NCBI GenBank assembly: GCA_019722365.1
Contig: JADFUC010000903.1
Span: 124,001 to 188,000 of the forward strand
Reading direction: 5' to 3'
Length of the DNA: 64,000 bases
From: Lithospermum erythrorhizon
Lineage: Eukaryota > Streptophyta > Magnoliopsida > Boraginales > Boraginaceae
A program made the position numbers and the translations under genes. The notes beneath the pieces are model-generated. The model saw only the letters and a program-made list of their open reading frames with translations, ran no database searches and was not told the DNA's origin. Of this stretch, positions 1 to 11,446 are shown piece after piece (positions within the stretch are counted from its first letter, which is position 1; the number at the start of each line of letters is the position of its first letter).

Positions 1-927
1 GAGTCACAAGTTGTTCCTCTTCTCAAATGGGCAAGTCTCCTGTTTTATCTAGAAAAGCATTTTTTCGTATTATGTCCATTTCATTTGACAAAATATACAT
101 GGTTCCATCTCATGAAAAACTAAATCTGAATTGAGAACCATTTTTAAACAGTTCAAAAGTCTAGTGGAAACTTAATTTAATTGCAAAAAATAAAAAATTA
201 TGCAGAGTGATTAGGTGGGGAGTACAGAAACTTACATCATTATGGTACAATTCACCAACTATCATGTCCTCACATTCCCGAACAAATGGTACTGTAGAAC
301 ATAGGCATGGTATTTATTGCATTGTTGAAACCAGTCTTACTTTTCTAGCTCATTCTGTCAATGCCTTTAATATATTGGGATGATGCATTTGTTACTGTTG
401 TTTTCTTGATCAAAACATTGTTGTTAGCTTGATCAATCGCCTACCTACAAAATCATTGGGCTACACTTCCTTTGCAGAAAGTAAGTGGTCAACAATTTGA
501 TTATACATTCTTGAAAATCTTTGGTTGTTAGATATTTTCCATATTTAAGACCATACACTAATCATAAGCTCCATTCCAGATCACGCCTGTGTGTCTTTGT
601 AGGTTATAGTGTTTAGCACAAAGGATATAAATGTCTCATGTATAAACTGGTTGTATATATGTGTCTACACACATGTCAGAATAATTTGATGAAAATATCT
701 TTCCTTTGATTCATTCCTCAGTATCAAGCCGCTAATCAACTTATTGTTCGTCTAGTCAGTGCTCATAAATTCCTTAGGAGTCTTGCACTTCAAGCAATCA
801 TCATCTGATCAACCACTATTCCAGTCTTTAACTTGCACCATACCTGCTAGCCTTATATCTCACATCTCACCTCCTCTTATTCCAATGTCCATTTGTACAT
901 AAATAATCTCCTACCCACTCCCAACAC
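1..927. other. AT-rich intergenic DNA, no gene seen
   Basis: I see no open frame, RNA gene or repeat boundary that I can support here. The stretch lies upstream of the Copia fragments and may include eroded parts of the same element. Confidence 0.4.
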
Positions 928-1920
928 ATGAATCTCTTTCTCAAACAAAGAAGTCTAAAACCAAGAGCCATAGTACCTCATCAAATGGTTACTAGAACTA
1001 AGCCACCCTTTAGTCTAAAAGTTCTCTCTCACAAACATCATTTTCCACAAATCCCATTGAACCAACTCCTTATTCCTCCTAAGCCAAAGGACATCCTGAA
1101 TGGGAGGTAAAGTAAGATGAGATTATAGATTTAGTAGAATGGCAATTTGACTTAGTTTTTTTTTTTTTTTTTTAAAAAAAAAATCCACCCACGCCCCCTT
1201 TACAACGTAGACCGAACCTGTGACCTCTAAGCTCACCTGGCGCCCTAACCACTTTGGCCATTCGGATGCTCTCATGGTACTTGACTTTAGTTGATCCACC
1301 TAAGAACTGCATTATAGTGAACTGCAAATGGATATTCAGAGTAAAGAAAAAATGTGGATGGTCTATTTGGTGAAATGCAAAGCTAGACTCATTTTAGAAA
1401 TGCAAAGCTAGACGCGTAGGATTATTTTGAAACGTTTAGTCCTCTGCAAAGTCCACTACTATTCGATTGTCTTACAACTTGTCGCTCTTCTAACTGGTCT
1501 ATAAGGTAAATTGATATGTTGTCTACTTCATGGCTCTCATTGGAGGATTTTTACATCTGGTTTCCAAGGACACTTCATCTCCAACTTAGGTGTGTGCAAA
1601 TTACTGAAGAAATTTTATGGTTTGAAACAAGCTCTTACAGCTTGGTTTCAAAGGTTGTCTTCTAGGCTTAATGAAATTAGTTTTAATAGTTCTGTAGACT
1701 CATCTTTGTTTATTATGCTACGTGTTCGTTCGTATATACTCCGTAATCTTTTAGTCTATGTGAAGGATATTTTAATCGTATTGAGCAGCTTCTAAAAATC
1801 ATTCAACTAGTCATTGATCAATTTCATAAGGATTTTGCATTAAATAAAAGATATGGATGAAGTTCATTAATTATTAAAGAAGTACAGATATCTCACTTGA
1901 ATCAGTCTAATTAAATCATA
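928..1920 (+). pseudogene. Ty1/Copia polyprotein relic, linker and reverse transcriptase part
   Basis: This is a broken piece of a Copia pol gene. The frame at 928-1110 contains HQMVTRTK, matching the conserved H-x-M-x-T-R-S/T-K motif between integrase and reverse transcriptase. The frame at 1511-1795 contains VCKLLKKFYGLKQA followed by AWFQRLSSRL and LLVYVKDILIV; the family has VCKL-x-K-x-x-YGLKQAPRAWF and LLLYVDDI. The catalytic YVDD therefore reads YVKD. The bases just after 1800 continue the family pattern (KDFAL, then SHLNQS) up to about 1920, with stops and shifts. The element is dead. A SINE sits between the two fragments, and a ~1.9 kb insert separates this part from its RNase H end at 3.84 kb. 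Confidence 0.75.
1156..1280 (-). repeat. tRNA-derived SINE with A tail and target duplication
   Basis: Read on the minus strand it starts near 1280, carries a tRNA-like A box (TGGCCAAAGTGG) about 20 bases in and a B box (GGTTCGGTCTAC) some 40 bases later, and ends in an A-rich tail of about 18 A. The flanks look like a target site duplication: TTTGACTTAG at 1146-1155 and TTGACTTTAG at 1281-1290. It is short (about 105 bases plus tail), so it may be a short family or a truncated copy. It inserted into the Copia relic. Confidence 0.7.
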
Positions 1921-3835
1921 GAAGTTCTATGGAAATTTAAATGGATCGAGCCTAGCCACTTAACTATTCAACAGCTTCTAGTTTCAAATTACAAATTTTT
2001 TCTTAAAGCGCTATACTGGGGACGCTTATTAGCTGCTTTTACTAAGATTCATCATCAATTCGATCTAACGGCCGCATCGGCTGCGTGATTTTCCGTATTG
2101 GTTTTTAGCATTTTTGAAGAAAGATCCTACATGCGCCATAATCAGAGCTTGGGTTTAATATAAAACAAAGATATTCTCCTTGTTTGATATTAATTCGAAA
2201 AAGTTGTTAATTGTTCTATTGTTTATATATTTTGATATTGGATTTATAACAAGATATTCTCCTTAGTTTGATATGTTTTTTTCATTTTTTTGCTTGTATT
2301 TATTTTTTCTCCGAATTTGTTTCTAATTTTTTTTTGCTATTAATCGAAGTTCTATTTTTTCCGCTTGAATTATTTATCATGGTTAAGGTTCACAAATGTC
2401 CTCAGATATGTAGTGTCACATTCTTCACCTAAATCATCCATCCTTCTATTAAGATGGTCATACATTCTTCGATCGTATCCCTCTATTTGCATCTTTGCAA
2501 CGAAAGAAGACGCTGAGACGTAAAGATAACACAATAACATTTCTGTATGTTGCTATGTAATTTTTTCAAGAGAAGACAATACCATATCCTACTAAACCGC
2601 CAGATTTGCATGCAAAGAAGCATTTTCGATTTTCACAACTATATTTATGTTGGGTGATTGGTATTACATAATTCAAAGGTGACACTGAAGAAATACAACA
2701 CTATATTTGGAATGCAATTTTATAAAAAGCGATTCAAATGCAACATAATACCATTTATATGTTATATAGGCAAATCACTAATACACTACACCACTATATT
2801 ATCACCTTTAAGATAGTGGAATATAGACTAGATGTTGCTATGTCATTTTTTCAGATAAGAGGATACAATACCATATCCTACTAAAATGTGATATTTCAGA
2901 TAGCAAAATGGATACCATCATCAACAAATACACCGGCCATATTTGAAATGCAATATTTATAAAAAGTCGTACTAATGCAACATAATATTATTTAGATGTT
3001 ATACAGGCAAATCACTAATAAACTACATAATTATATTGGCACCTTTAAGATAGTGGAATATAGACTAGATGTTGCTATGTGATTTTTTCAAATAAGAGAC
3101 TTTAATAATTATAATACTAATCAGGCTATTTCAAATTAAATGGATACCAATATATTTGGTAGATTGGTATTTCAGAATACAAATGTGACACATATTTATA
3201 AAAAGACATTCAAATAAAAGAATACAGAGTTATTTTTATTGCATTCGTTGGAGGTTTTACCTTATACATCGCATGTTTCCGCAAACCTCAATCATCACGA
3301 AATCATAATTACAATTTTCGCTATCAAATGCCGAAATCAAATATCATTGAACGTTATTAATCCAAATTTTCATATTCAAGACATAATTATCAATAATGAA
3401 GACATAAAGCCAAATTTCGCAATTAATGAACCAGCGAAACAAAAAATTTGGATATTTTCATAATTAAACATGAATTTTTGAAAATCCGCATACCATTAAA
3501 AAACTGAACTTGAACATTGTATTTTCATCAAAATGTCAAAATCACACTTAAAATAATAGTAAGATTGTAGAAAAAAATTACCTCCAATTGTTTTTGTATT
3601 CTTCACCATTTTTCTTCAAATTTTCTAGTATGTTTTGTTTGATCGAATAGGGTTTTTGAGATGCCAAATTTCTTCAGGACAATGGTATTCTTCAAGAATT
3701 TGAGATTGTGGGTGAGAGGGTTTTTGAGTTTTGAAAGATTTGTACCTATTTTGGTGGGATTTTGTCGGGAAATGCATATAATGCAAAGCACGGTGATAAA
3801 TTGTGACAGCAAGAGTTTTTTAATTGATTTATGGA
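1921..3835. mobile_element. Unclassified insertion splitting the Copia relic
   Basis: In an intact Copia pol gene the YVDD motif and the LQRILRYLKG motif lie about 150 residues apart. Here they are about 2.1 kb apart, so roughly 1.5-1.9 kb of foreign DNA lies between. It has no long frame and no recognisable coding motif, and contains the diverged 237-bp tandem units described separately. I could not find clear terminal repeats. The edges are estimates set by where Copia similarity stops and resumes. Confidence 0.5.
2548..3200. repeat. Diverged tandem repeat, unit about 237-285 bp
   Basis: The motif TGTTGCTATGT followed by a T-run and a CAAGAGAAG/CAGATAAGAG/CAAATAAGAG-like stretch starts at 2548, 2833 and 3070. 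Between the second and third copies the match continues for most of the unit: CAACATAATA, GGCAAATCACTAATA, and ACCTTTAAGATAGTGGAATA recur 237 bases apart (2741 and 2978). The first spacing is 285. Confidence 0.75.
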
Positions 3836-3840
3836 ATGAC

Positions 3841-4450
3841 TTTTACGTCCTCAGAAGACCATCCTTATCTCAACCTTATAAGCCTCCCAAAGATAACCCA
3901 TTGACACTACAAAGGATTTTAAGGTATCTCAAAGGCTTTGTTCATCGAGGTATTTTTCTGTTATGTTTGATCATGAGCTAATTGCTTATGTGCTATCTTG
4001 ATTGGGTTGGTTGTCCCAATACTCAAAGTTATGTAATTAGTAGTTTTTGTATTTATATGGGTAGTACTTGATTAGCTGGGCAGTCCAAGAAGTTAGCGTA
4101 GTAGCAAGCTCTAGTACAAAGTGCTAGAATATCAATTCTGGTCTCTTGCATTGTTATTGTTTAAATTCAGAAACTTTTCAAGGAACTTCATGTTCTCTTT
4201 CAACCACCTACCAATATTAGACACTATGATACTTTTCCTCGGGCAGCCTTTGTCCTACATTCAAGAATGAAACATGCTAGGAAATCGACATATGTTTCAG
4301 TCTGAGAAAAGAAGCTAGAGGTGATTTACGTGCTTCAAATATATTTCACTCTTGATCAAGTTGTTGATCTTTTCCCAAAAGGGCTTATTAATACTGTTTC
4401 AGATTATGCTCAAATCCAAGTTAACGCACTCATGATCAACTTATGGGAGG
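3841..4450 (+). pseudogene. Ty1/Copia relic, end of reverse transcriptase and RNase H
   Basis: The frame at 3661-3981 ends in LQRILRYLKGFVHRGIFLL, matching the Copia block before RNase H. After a stop the next bases still spell LISWAVQE, SVVASSST and, at 4321-4400, LRVLQIYFTLDQVVDLFPKGL, which correspond to the family blocks LISW-S-KKQ, VARSS-E-E and the final VAD-FTK-L. Several stops and frame changes are present. This is the continuation of the relic at 928-1920, on the same strand. Confidence 0.75.
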
Positions 4451-4650
4451 TGATAGAGAGAATTGTTGAGATGTCACATCTGATCAAAACCCTCCCTGGG
4501 CCAATATATAAAGCATTCATACATTCCTTTCAATTAATTTGGCTTAAACCCATACACTCTTAATGTTAACTTGTAGTTTAAATATTTGTAATCCAAATAT
4601 CGTGGCCATACATCCTGTATAAAGAAAAGGTGTCCATATAATCATCAATT
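4451..4650 (+). mobile_element. Probable 3' LTR of the Copia relic
   Basis: A purine run (TTATGGGAGG, 4441-4450) like a polypurine tract follows the end of pol, and the next bases begin TGATAGAGAGAATTGTTGAG. A TATA-like ATATATAAAG lies at 4503-4512. The right end is not certain because no matching 5' LTR was found in the window. Confidence 0.5.
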
Positions 4651-5750
4651 TGCTCAATCTTTCAACCTGTTGACTCATTTTTGTAGGAACTAAACTATCG
4701 ACAAAACTATTTAAGACATTTTTGGTATCAACCGAACTATCTTCGGTTTAAATAACCTGCTACGCCTTTTACATTGTATCAGAAGAAATATGACGTTTAT
4801 GCAATAATCTTTATGATAAATACTTTCTAATAAAAATGATATGTATGTAAAGATTAAGTTCAGATTTTAATAATAATATATTTAGGATCATTTTCACAAA
4901 TTTAATTTAATAAAAAAGCGATAAAAACACCGCACCAAACGGACCTAAAACCTACTCTATTAAGATAACCTTCACCACATAAATATCTTGAGATCCTTAT
5001 CCTTTTCTCCTCTATTTGGCCGAGCATCATCATCATCTCCATCACAAAATTTTAATTTTTTTCCTTCTTTGTCTTGTGAAAATTCTCAAAACAATTTCAA
5101 GCGCTAAGTGTTCCTACAATCATCTAAGCATTTACAGATAATATACAATCCTTAAACTCTTCTTTTCAAGGCCTTAAACATCTGTATGATATGTTGTAAA
5201 GTTATTTTAAATTCGAAAGCTAAAAAAAATAAATATTATATTAAAGACGAATCTGAAGCCATGATGATTTGAACCAGCATTTTGTTATGACCCCATATAT
5301 TAGAATATTTTTAGAATTGCATCATTGAGATGTATATATTACGTATTTAGCTGATTGTTCCTATTGAATTTATTTTTTATATAAGAAATAAGAAAATAAA
5401 ATAGTAAATATGTTCCAAAAAATTATAAAATTATGTTTTTAAGTAAGTGTTATTATGTGGAGTTGATCTATGTAAGAAGGTTTTAATTTTGTTATTTTTG
5501 TAATTATTATAAAATTTTAGAAGAATGTAAAATGATATTTAAATAAAAAAAAATTATTTCGAGATTATAAATGTGAAGTTGTATCTTTTCAAAAAACTCC
5601 GATAAGGAAAGATAAAATATTCAAAGTTTGGAAATTTTGTGCTGATTTGATATTTATTTTGAATTATAAGATGTCAATAATAATAATCGGGATTTAAATG
5701 AGAAAAATTATATTTTTATGCTATAAAAATATTTGGGCAGCTGTTGGACC
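4651..5750. other. AT-rich intergenic DNA, no gene seen
   Basis: Very AT-rich, with no frame longer than background and no repeat edge that I can fix. The stretch near 4690-4770 (ACTATCGACAAAAC and nearby) resembles the ends of Mutator-like elements, but no partner end was found. Confidence 0.4.
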
Positions 5751-6025
5751 ATTTTACTACAATTTAACTAGGATCATTAGATTGTTGGATTATGTTTGAT
5801 CTTATTTGGGATTTAATAGATATAAAGGGGAGGTTATTAAACGGAAAGTAAAATAACGTATATAATTGCTTTGGATAGGAGTTGAGCCCGGACCTAGCAC
5901 GTGGACTACCTAGAGATATTTTAGTTGCTTTTGCTCGAGGTGAGTACAAATCTCACGATGGGAACCTTTCATATATATTATGGTTATATATTTGGTAATG
6001 TGGTTTGTCATGTGTTATATCGAAT
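5750..6025 (+). mobile_element. Left part of a chromovirus-like (Ty3/Gypsy) LTR
   Basis: Bases 5880-6020 match 41440-41600 well: both hold AGTCGAGTC/AGTTGAGCCC, then CTCGAGGT and ACAAATCTCACGA, then CATATATATTATG and ATATATTT-GTAATG. The similarity stops where the nested Copia LTR starts at 6026 and resumes in related sequence after 11446. No gag or pol of this element lies nearby, so it is probably a solo LTR or fragment. Confidence 0.6.
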
Positions 6026-6711
6026 TGTTGAGTTGAAGGCATTTTCAAAGTGTTCAAGATGGGTGGATCGAGACTCCCTTCTTTGGCACTGTGTGGTCTC
6101 TCATGGGGGGTCTCGATGCACAAATGGAGCCGGGTTCAGATAGGTCTCATCGAGACCCTCGAGGTCCCGACGGGTCTCGGCGCATTACTCGTGCCCGATC
6201 AGATACAACTGACGAGACCTCGAGAGGCCATCAAGACCCGCTATCGTAGACCGGGTCCGGGGCCGGGGTCTCGATCAATGGCGGTTCAAATAATAAAATG
6301 GGAATTAGATCACATTTATTATACAATCCAAAAATATTCCAATTCTCTCTAAATTCCTTTTTGTTGCAAATTCAATAGAGTTGTTCTCTACTTGATTTGT
6401 ATCATCAGATATCATTTTAAGCTAAATCTAGAGTTAGATTTCATATCGAGAATACTAAGTTATAAAGTATTACTCAATTGAGTAGTTTAGTTTGATAGGA
6501 CTTTGTGTCAAATCTTCATCGAGAGTTCTTTCCAGTTGATTTCTCGCAAAGAAGAAATGTGACGACTCGAGGGGAAACCCGTATAAAGATCCGAGTTATT
6601 TACTTTCTGGGTGATTTTCAATTATTGTCTGCTCGTGATTACATTGCAGATATTGACCCGTAGGTCAAAAGTTGATATATCTCGCTTAGTTATATCGCTT
6701 GGCCTCAAATA
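6026..6711 (+). mobile_element. 5' LTR of nested Copia element
   Basis: This block matches 10794-11446 along its whole length, in the same order and direction. Shared blocks include AAGGCATTTTCAAAGTGT, GGTCTCGGCGCA, CAATAGAGTTGTTCTCTACT and TCAATTATTGTCTGCTCGT. It begins TGTTGAG; the other copy ends CTCAACA, the expected inverted ends. The copies differ by many short indels as well as substitutions. The first half is GC-rich with repeated GAGACC/GGTCTC words. Confidence 0.85.
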
Positions 6712-6730
6712 ACGGTATCAAAGCTTGCTG
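6712..6730 (+). promoter_or_regulatory. Primer binding site for initiator tRNA-Met
   Basis: CGGTATCAAAGCT directly follows the 5' LTR. Copia elements typically carry TGGTATCAGAGC here, complementary to the 3' end of initiator methionine tRNA, which primes minus-strand DNA synthesis. Two positions differ. Confidence 0.7.
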
Positions 6731-6768
6731 GAAAGCTTGAGTCTAGATATAGTTTATCTCAAATTCAA

Positions 6769-9700
6769 ATGGCAAAGTACTGGCGTGTATCGACATATAC
6801 CGTAGATAAATTCGATGTTGATTTTCGCCCATCGAAGATGAACATGGAGTATTATTTGTATGGGAAAAGGCTTCATAAGCCTTTAGGTGGTAAGCCCGCA
6901 ATATGGAGATCGGCAGAAGGAACGAGCTGTATAGACAAGTCTCGGGGTATAATGGCACTGCTTGTCTAGAAATGTTGCCGCCAATGTGAATAGCTTATAC
7001 TACCTACAAAGCGGCTCACGATAGCTTTTGTCGGGGTTATATTGAGAAACCATCCGCCATCAATAAGGCGTACTATTGGATGCAAGAATCGTTTACTTGA
7101 GAATGTCAATTAATACTCCCATTGCTAGGGACCTTAATGATTTCAATAGTCTCATAAATCAATTGTTCATCGTTGAGAGGTTAATCTCTCGAGGATGAAT
7201 TACAAACATTGATGTATTTATCAAAATTTTAAGCGATAGTCGGGAGCCAATGGTCAGTCAGTGAGTAATTCAATGGAAAGAAGTCAGCCTAAGGTGGTCA
7301 AGAGTTAATGTCCGTCCGAAGAAGTTCGAAAGAATGATGGAGTCGGTAGTGCTGTCTCCGCATTGGAATGTAAGTATTTATAGGCAACTATGACAAAGGA
7401 AAGTCGACAAGAATAAATGGAGGTCAAAGCCGCAGGGAAGAGTAAGTCAAAGTTTGGAGGACGATTTTGAGTGCTGGACGCGGCAAAAGATCGGGTCACA
7501 TGTCAAGGCAACGCAAGGCATCCGAGCAGTCGGTAGGCAACAAGAAATACGCCAATGCTTCACATGATCATGGACGCTTCTACCTGTCCGCTACTGTTCG
7601 ATAAATTCTTGATTCTTTGATTCAGGAGCATCGTTTACTACACCCAATTGTGATATAATGTTGGAATTATACGGTCGAGATTATGGGTCGCCCATCTCGC
7701 TTAAATCTGCGAGCCGCTAAAGATCAAGGCGTACGGGAGACGTGGAACTGAAGTTGTCGAATGGTTCCACCCGGAGATTCACTCAAAGTGAGGCAATGCA
7801 CCGGGTTGTCAAGCATTTGATTTTGTGAGTCACCGATGAGGATGAGTTACCGAACTACATTCAAAGTAAGGCAACTCCGGAAGCGTAGCCTCGAGGTGCA
7901 AAACGACTGTGAGTCTTAGAAATCAAGCATAATACTGTGACCATCGAGTTCTCTCAAAACGACTATATAGTCGCTATTGATAGTTCCGAGAATATTTATG
8001 CCGCGGGTACAACCGATTGGGGCTTGCCATGAGCGAAAGGTACGAACCGCTTATTTCAAATAATGCGACACCGAGCTCAACCGCTGATCATCATATCCGT
8101 GAGAGACGTGTTCGGGGAAGCTAAGAAAGTCAGCTTTTGCTAAACCGCGTTGAGCCCAAATCCGAGAGGCTTGAGTTAGTTCTCACACAGCATGTTTGGG
8201 GACCGGCGCCTGGTCTCCGTGGGAGTTCATCGTGATATGTAACCTTCTATCGATGAAGTCAATGAGAAAAGTGCTCAGTTTATTTCGAAAAAATAAATCC
8301 AAGTTTATGAAGTCTTCAAGAAACGGAGAGCTATGGTCGAGAATGACGGCCGAGTGAAGTGTTGAGATCCGACAATTGGGGGTGAATATAGTGATATGGA
8401 TTTCAAACATTATCAGTTTAGAATGGAATAAGGATACGTAAGACTATTCCGGGAACACCCTAAATGTAACGGAATAGTCGGTAGGGACAATGTGACGCTG
8501 AATTAACGTATAGAAGATGAGGTTACATTGTGGGTTTACCTCAAACGTTATGGGCGCATTTAAATCAATACTGGGCCGCTTGATAAATGTAGGACCTTCT
8601 GGCCTCCCTTCAATTTCGTAATCTCAGAAGTTCTTAGTTGCAAATTATTCTTTCCCCGAAGTATTTGGTTGTTTAGCGTATGTTCACGCTGATGAAAATG
8701 CTAGAAATAAGTCAGTTTTTCAAATCTAACATTTGCTATCATTGGTTATGGCGACACAGATGGGATACAGTGTTCTATGACTCGTTAACCTAAGATTATT
8801 CAAGCAAGAATGTGGTCTTCAATGAAATGTGTGTTATACAGAGACAGCGTAAAATGTTGCAGGAGCAGGTAGGCGAAGCCGAGGTTACAACCGAAATACC
8901 GAGGGAAGTCAAATGCCAGGAGAAGGCGTGCATGACTCGTTCCTTCCAAATGGCATGTCTTTAGACGCCATGCCCTCGCTCCTCAAGATCAACCTCAAGA
9001 CCTTTTAACATATGCCACCTTAAGATGGGTTGCATTTTATGTGAGACGAGCAGAGTCCGATGATAATATTTCCTCTCATGTTGATCAACAGAAAGAGATT
9101 GTTCTATAGTGATCAAGATGTAGACACCGGTCTCGTATTAAGCATCCGTGCTCTAAAAACCAACTCAGAGTATTCTCCCTCCGCCAACTGGCAATGCATG
9201 CAGCGCGAGCCTCGTTAGCTTATGTCGAAGAAGTACAATGTGATGAAGCGACTGGCTTATGAAAGTTAGCGTATGAAAGAGGAGATGGAGTCAATGTTAG
9301 CCAAACATGACGCTGGAGTTGGTAGCACCGCTGCAGCTCCAGAGTAGCTAATATCGTTGGTAATAAAACGGTCTACCGAATCAAAGAGGGAACAGATGGT
9401 AGAAAATGCTATAAAGTCATTATTGTCAAGGATTCCAACAGGGAAGGAATTGACTGCTAATCAAATATTCTTACCTCAGAGTCAAGCTTGTGACGACGTA
9501 ATCGGTTCGGGATTTAGAATGAAATGGACGGATCAAGACCTTCATCGACGGATGTAAAACCGCGCTTCTACATGGCGATCTAGATGAAGAGTTATTCATG
9601 AAGCTAAATCCTCAAGGCTTTGAGGTTAGAGGGAAAGAAGATTTTGGTTTGCAAACTTCGTAAGAGCTTGCACGGTTTGGAAAATGTTCTCCCAGGCAAT

Positions 9701-10780
9701 GAATATTACCTTTGATAACTTTATCAAAAGGTTGAAGCCAGGAAGTTGCACTCGACTACTTGCTATATACAGTTTTCAAAAGATTATAGCGGCCTTACTT
9801 CTTTATGTTGATGATATGTTGATTGTGGAGCCGATTTAAAAAGCAAGTAACATGTCAAGAAAGAGTCATTGGTGGATTTCATACGAAGACCTAAAAGTGA
9901 AAGGGCGATATTTCGAATGAGAATAATCGAGATCGGGATTTCCGAGATTGACACAGAAGAATAATTCGCTAGGTTGCAATCAAACGATTCAACATGTGCT
10001 GTAATGCAGTTCTCATAGCATTCTACCGCTTATTTCACTATTTACATGAACATTCACCCGACCGAAGCATTTGTGAGTATAATGGATAAAAGCATTTTAT
10101 GCTTCCGCAGTGAGGGGTACCTATGTATGCTATGAAAGCAGACTAGACTGGAGATTGTACATGCTGTGGCTTCGTCAAGTAGATATACGGGTTTTAACCT
10201 GTGGAAAGAAATATCGAAGGTTTCAAGGATTTTGAGATACCGAACGGTAGTGCCGAAAATCCTTATGTTCGTGAATCTGTACCTGCCAATGGGATACGCA
10301 TTTTATAACTGTGGTGATGTTGATAGGAAGTCTACTAGTGATATGTATTCACGTTGGGGGTACTATTAGTCGGGAGATCTAAGTTCAAACCAATAAAGAG
10401 TACTGTTCAGTCATGCGAGCAACAGCAAGGCTATGGCCGCGAAGAGATGATTCAAGTTAAGTGTGACTCTTCTTGAAAGAACCGAATCTTGAGTACGGAT
10501 GTAACACCTTGTACCGCGGATAGTCAGAGCGATTTATCCGCTAAAAATCCTGCAGGTTTCATGCGTAGACAGCCACATAGTGATCGAGGTTCCATTTCAT
10601 AATGCCTGTGACGAGGAAACGGGGTCCCAAGCTTGACAAGATTCTAGAGATCGAAATCTCACCGATATGTTTACAAAGGTTGTAAACAAAGAGAAGTTCG
10701 CTGTGTTCGACTTCAAGGACCTTCGCGAGTAAATTGGCGCGCCATGAATCGGGAAGTCTCAAGACGGTGATTTGAAAAGG
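6769..10780 (+). pseudogene. Degenerate Ty1/Copia gag-pol
   Basis: The order of Copia domains is intact but the reading frame is broken many times. Gag starts at 6769 (MAKYWRVSTYTVDKFDVDF, then KMNMEYYLYGKRLHKPLGGK), matching the family KFDG-F-x-WK-x-M block. Reverse transcriptase lies around 9480-9850: HGDLDEELFMKLNPQGFEV, then SLHGLE, then LLLYVDDMLIV with the catalytic YVDD intact. RNase H and the end of pol follow: GDVDRKSTSDMYS near 10312-10350, DRNLTDMFTKVVNKEKF near 10647-10695. The protease and integrase region (about 7.3-9.4 kb) is too damaged to place in detail. The breaks are mostly single-base shifts, which suggests sequence error as well as age. The host region is a chromovirus-like LTR. 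Confidence 0.8.
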
Positions 10781-10793
10781 CTTCAAGTGAGAT
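10775..10793 (+). other. Polypurine tract of nested Copia element
   Basis: GAAAAGGCTTCAAGTGAGAT immediately precedes the 3' LTR, in the position and with the purine-rich, AAGTGGAGAT-like form usual for Copia elements. It primes plus-strand DNA synthesis. Confidence 0.6.
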
Positions 10794-11446
10794 TGTCAGA
10801 GTCAAGGCATTTTCAAAGTGTCAAGACGTTGATCGACCTTCGAGACCAAGGTCTCGGGCCGGGGGTCTCGTATGCACAAACGGAGCGGCTCAGATGTGAG
10901 CCCATCGAGACCCCTCGAGGTCCTCACGGGTCTCGGCGCACATTTGGTGCCCGGATCAGATATTAACCGGACGAGACCTCTTCGAGGCCATCGAGCCATC
11001 GGTAACGGGTCTCGACTGGCCATGTTCAACAGTAATAAACGGGATTGCGTCACATTTATTCAATAATCCAAAATATTCCAATTTTCTCTCAATTCCTTTT
11101 GTTCCAAATTCAATAGAGTTGTTCTCTACTTGATTTGTATCATATGTATCATTTTAAGCTAAATCTAGAGTGTAGATTTATTGAGAATACTAAGTTATAA
11201 AAGTATTACCAATTGGAGGCTTTTTAAATTGATAGGACTTTGTAAATAACTAATGAGAGTTCTTTGTAGTTGATTTCCTAGCAAAGCAATGTGGACGTAC
11301 TTTCGAGGGGAAACCTCGTATAAAGACCGTGCGTTATTTACTTCGTATTTTCAATTATTGTCTGCTCGTATTTACATGTAGATATTAGACCTTGCAGGGT
11401 TCAAAGTACATATATCCGCTTTAGTTATACTGCCTGCTCCTCAACA
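10794..11446 (+). mobile_element. 3' LTR of nested Copia element
   Basis: Second copy of the 6026-6711 LTR, 653 bases, beginning TGTCAGAGTCAAGGCATTTT and ending CTCAACA. The next bases, GAAAT, resemble CGAAT just before the 5' LTR at 6021-6025. This may be a five-base target duplication altered at two positions or by one indel. Confidence 0.8.

Noticed and set aside
1195..1265. Functional tRNA gene on the minus strand
   Set aside because: A and B box motifs are present but the cloverleaf arms do not pair and an A tail with target duplication follows, so it is a SINE.
10802..11066. Overlapping frames on both strands in the Copia 3' LTR
   Set aside because: They are open because the LTR is GC-rich with few stops; the same frames appear in the 5' LTR at 6050-6352 and encode nothing recognisable.
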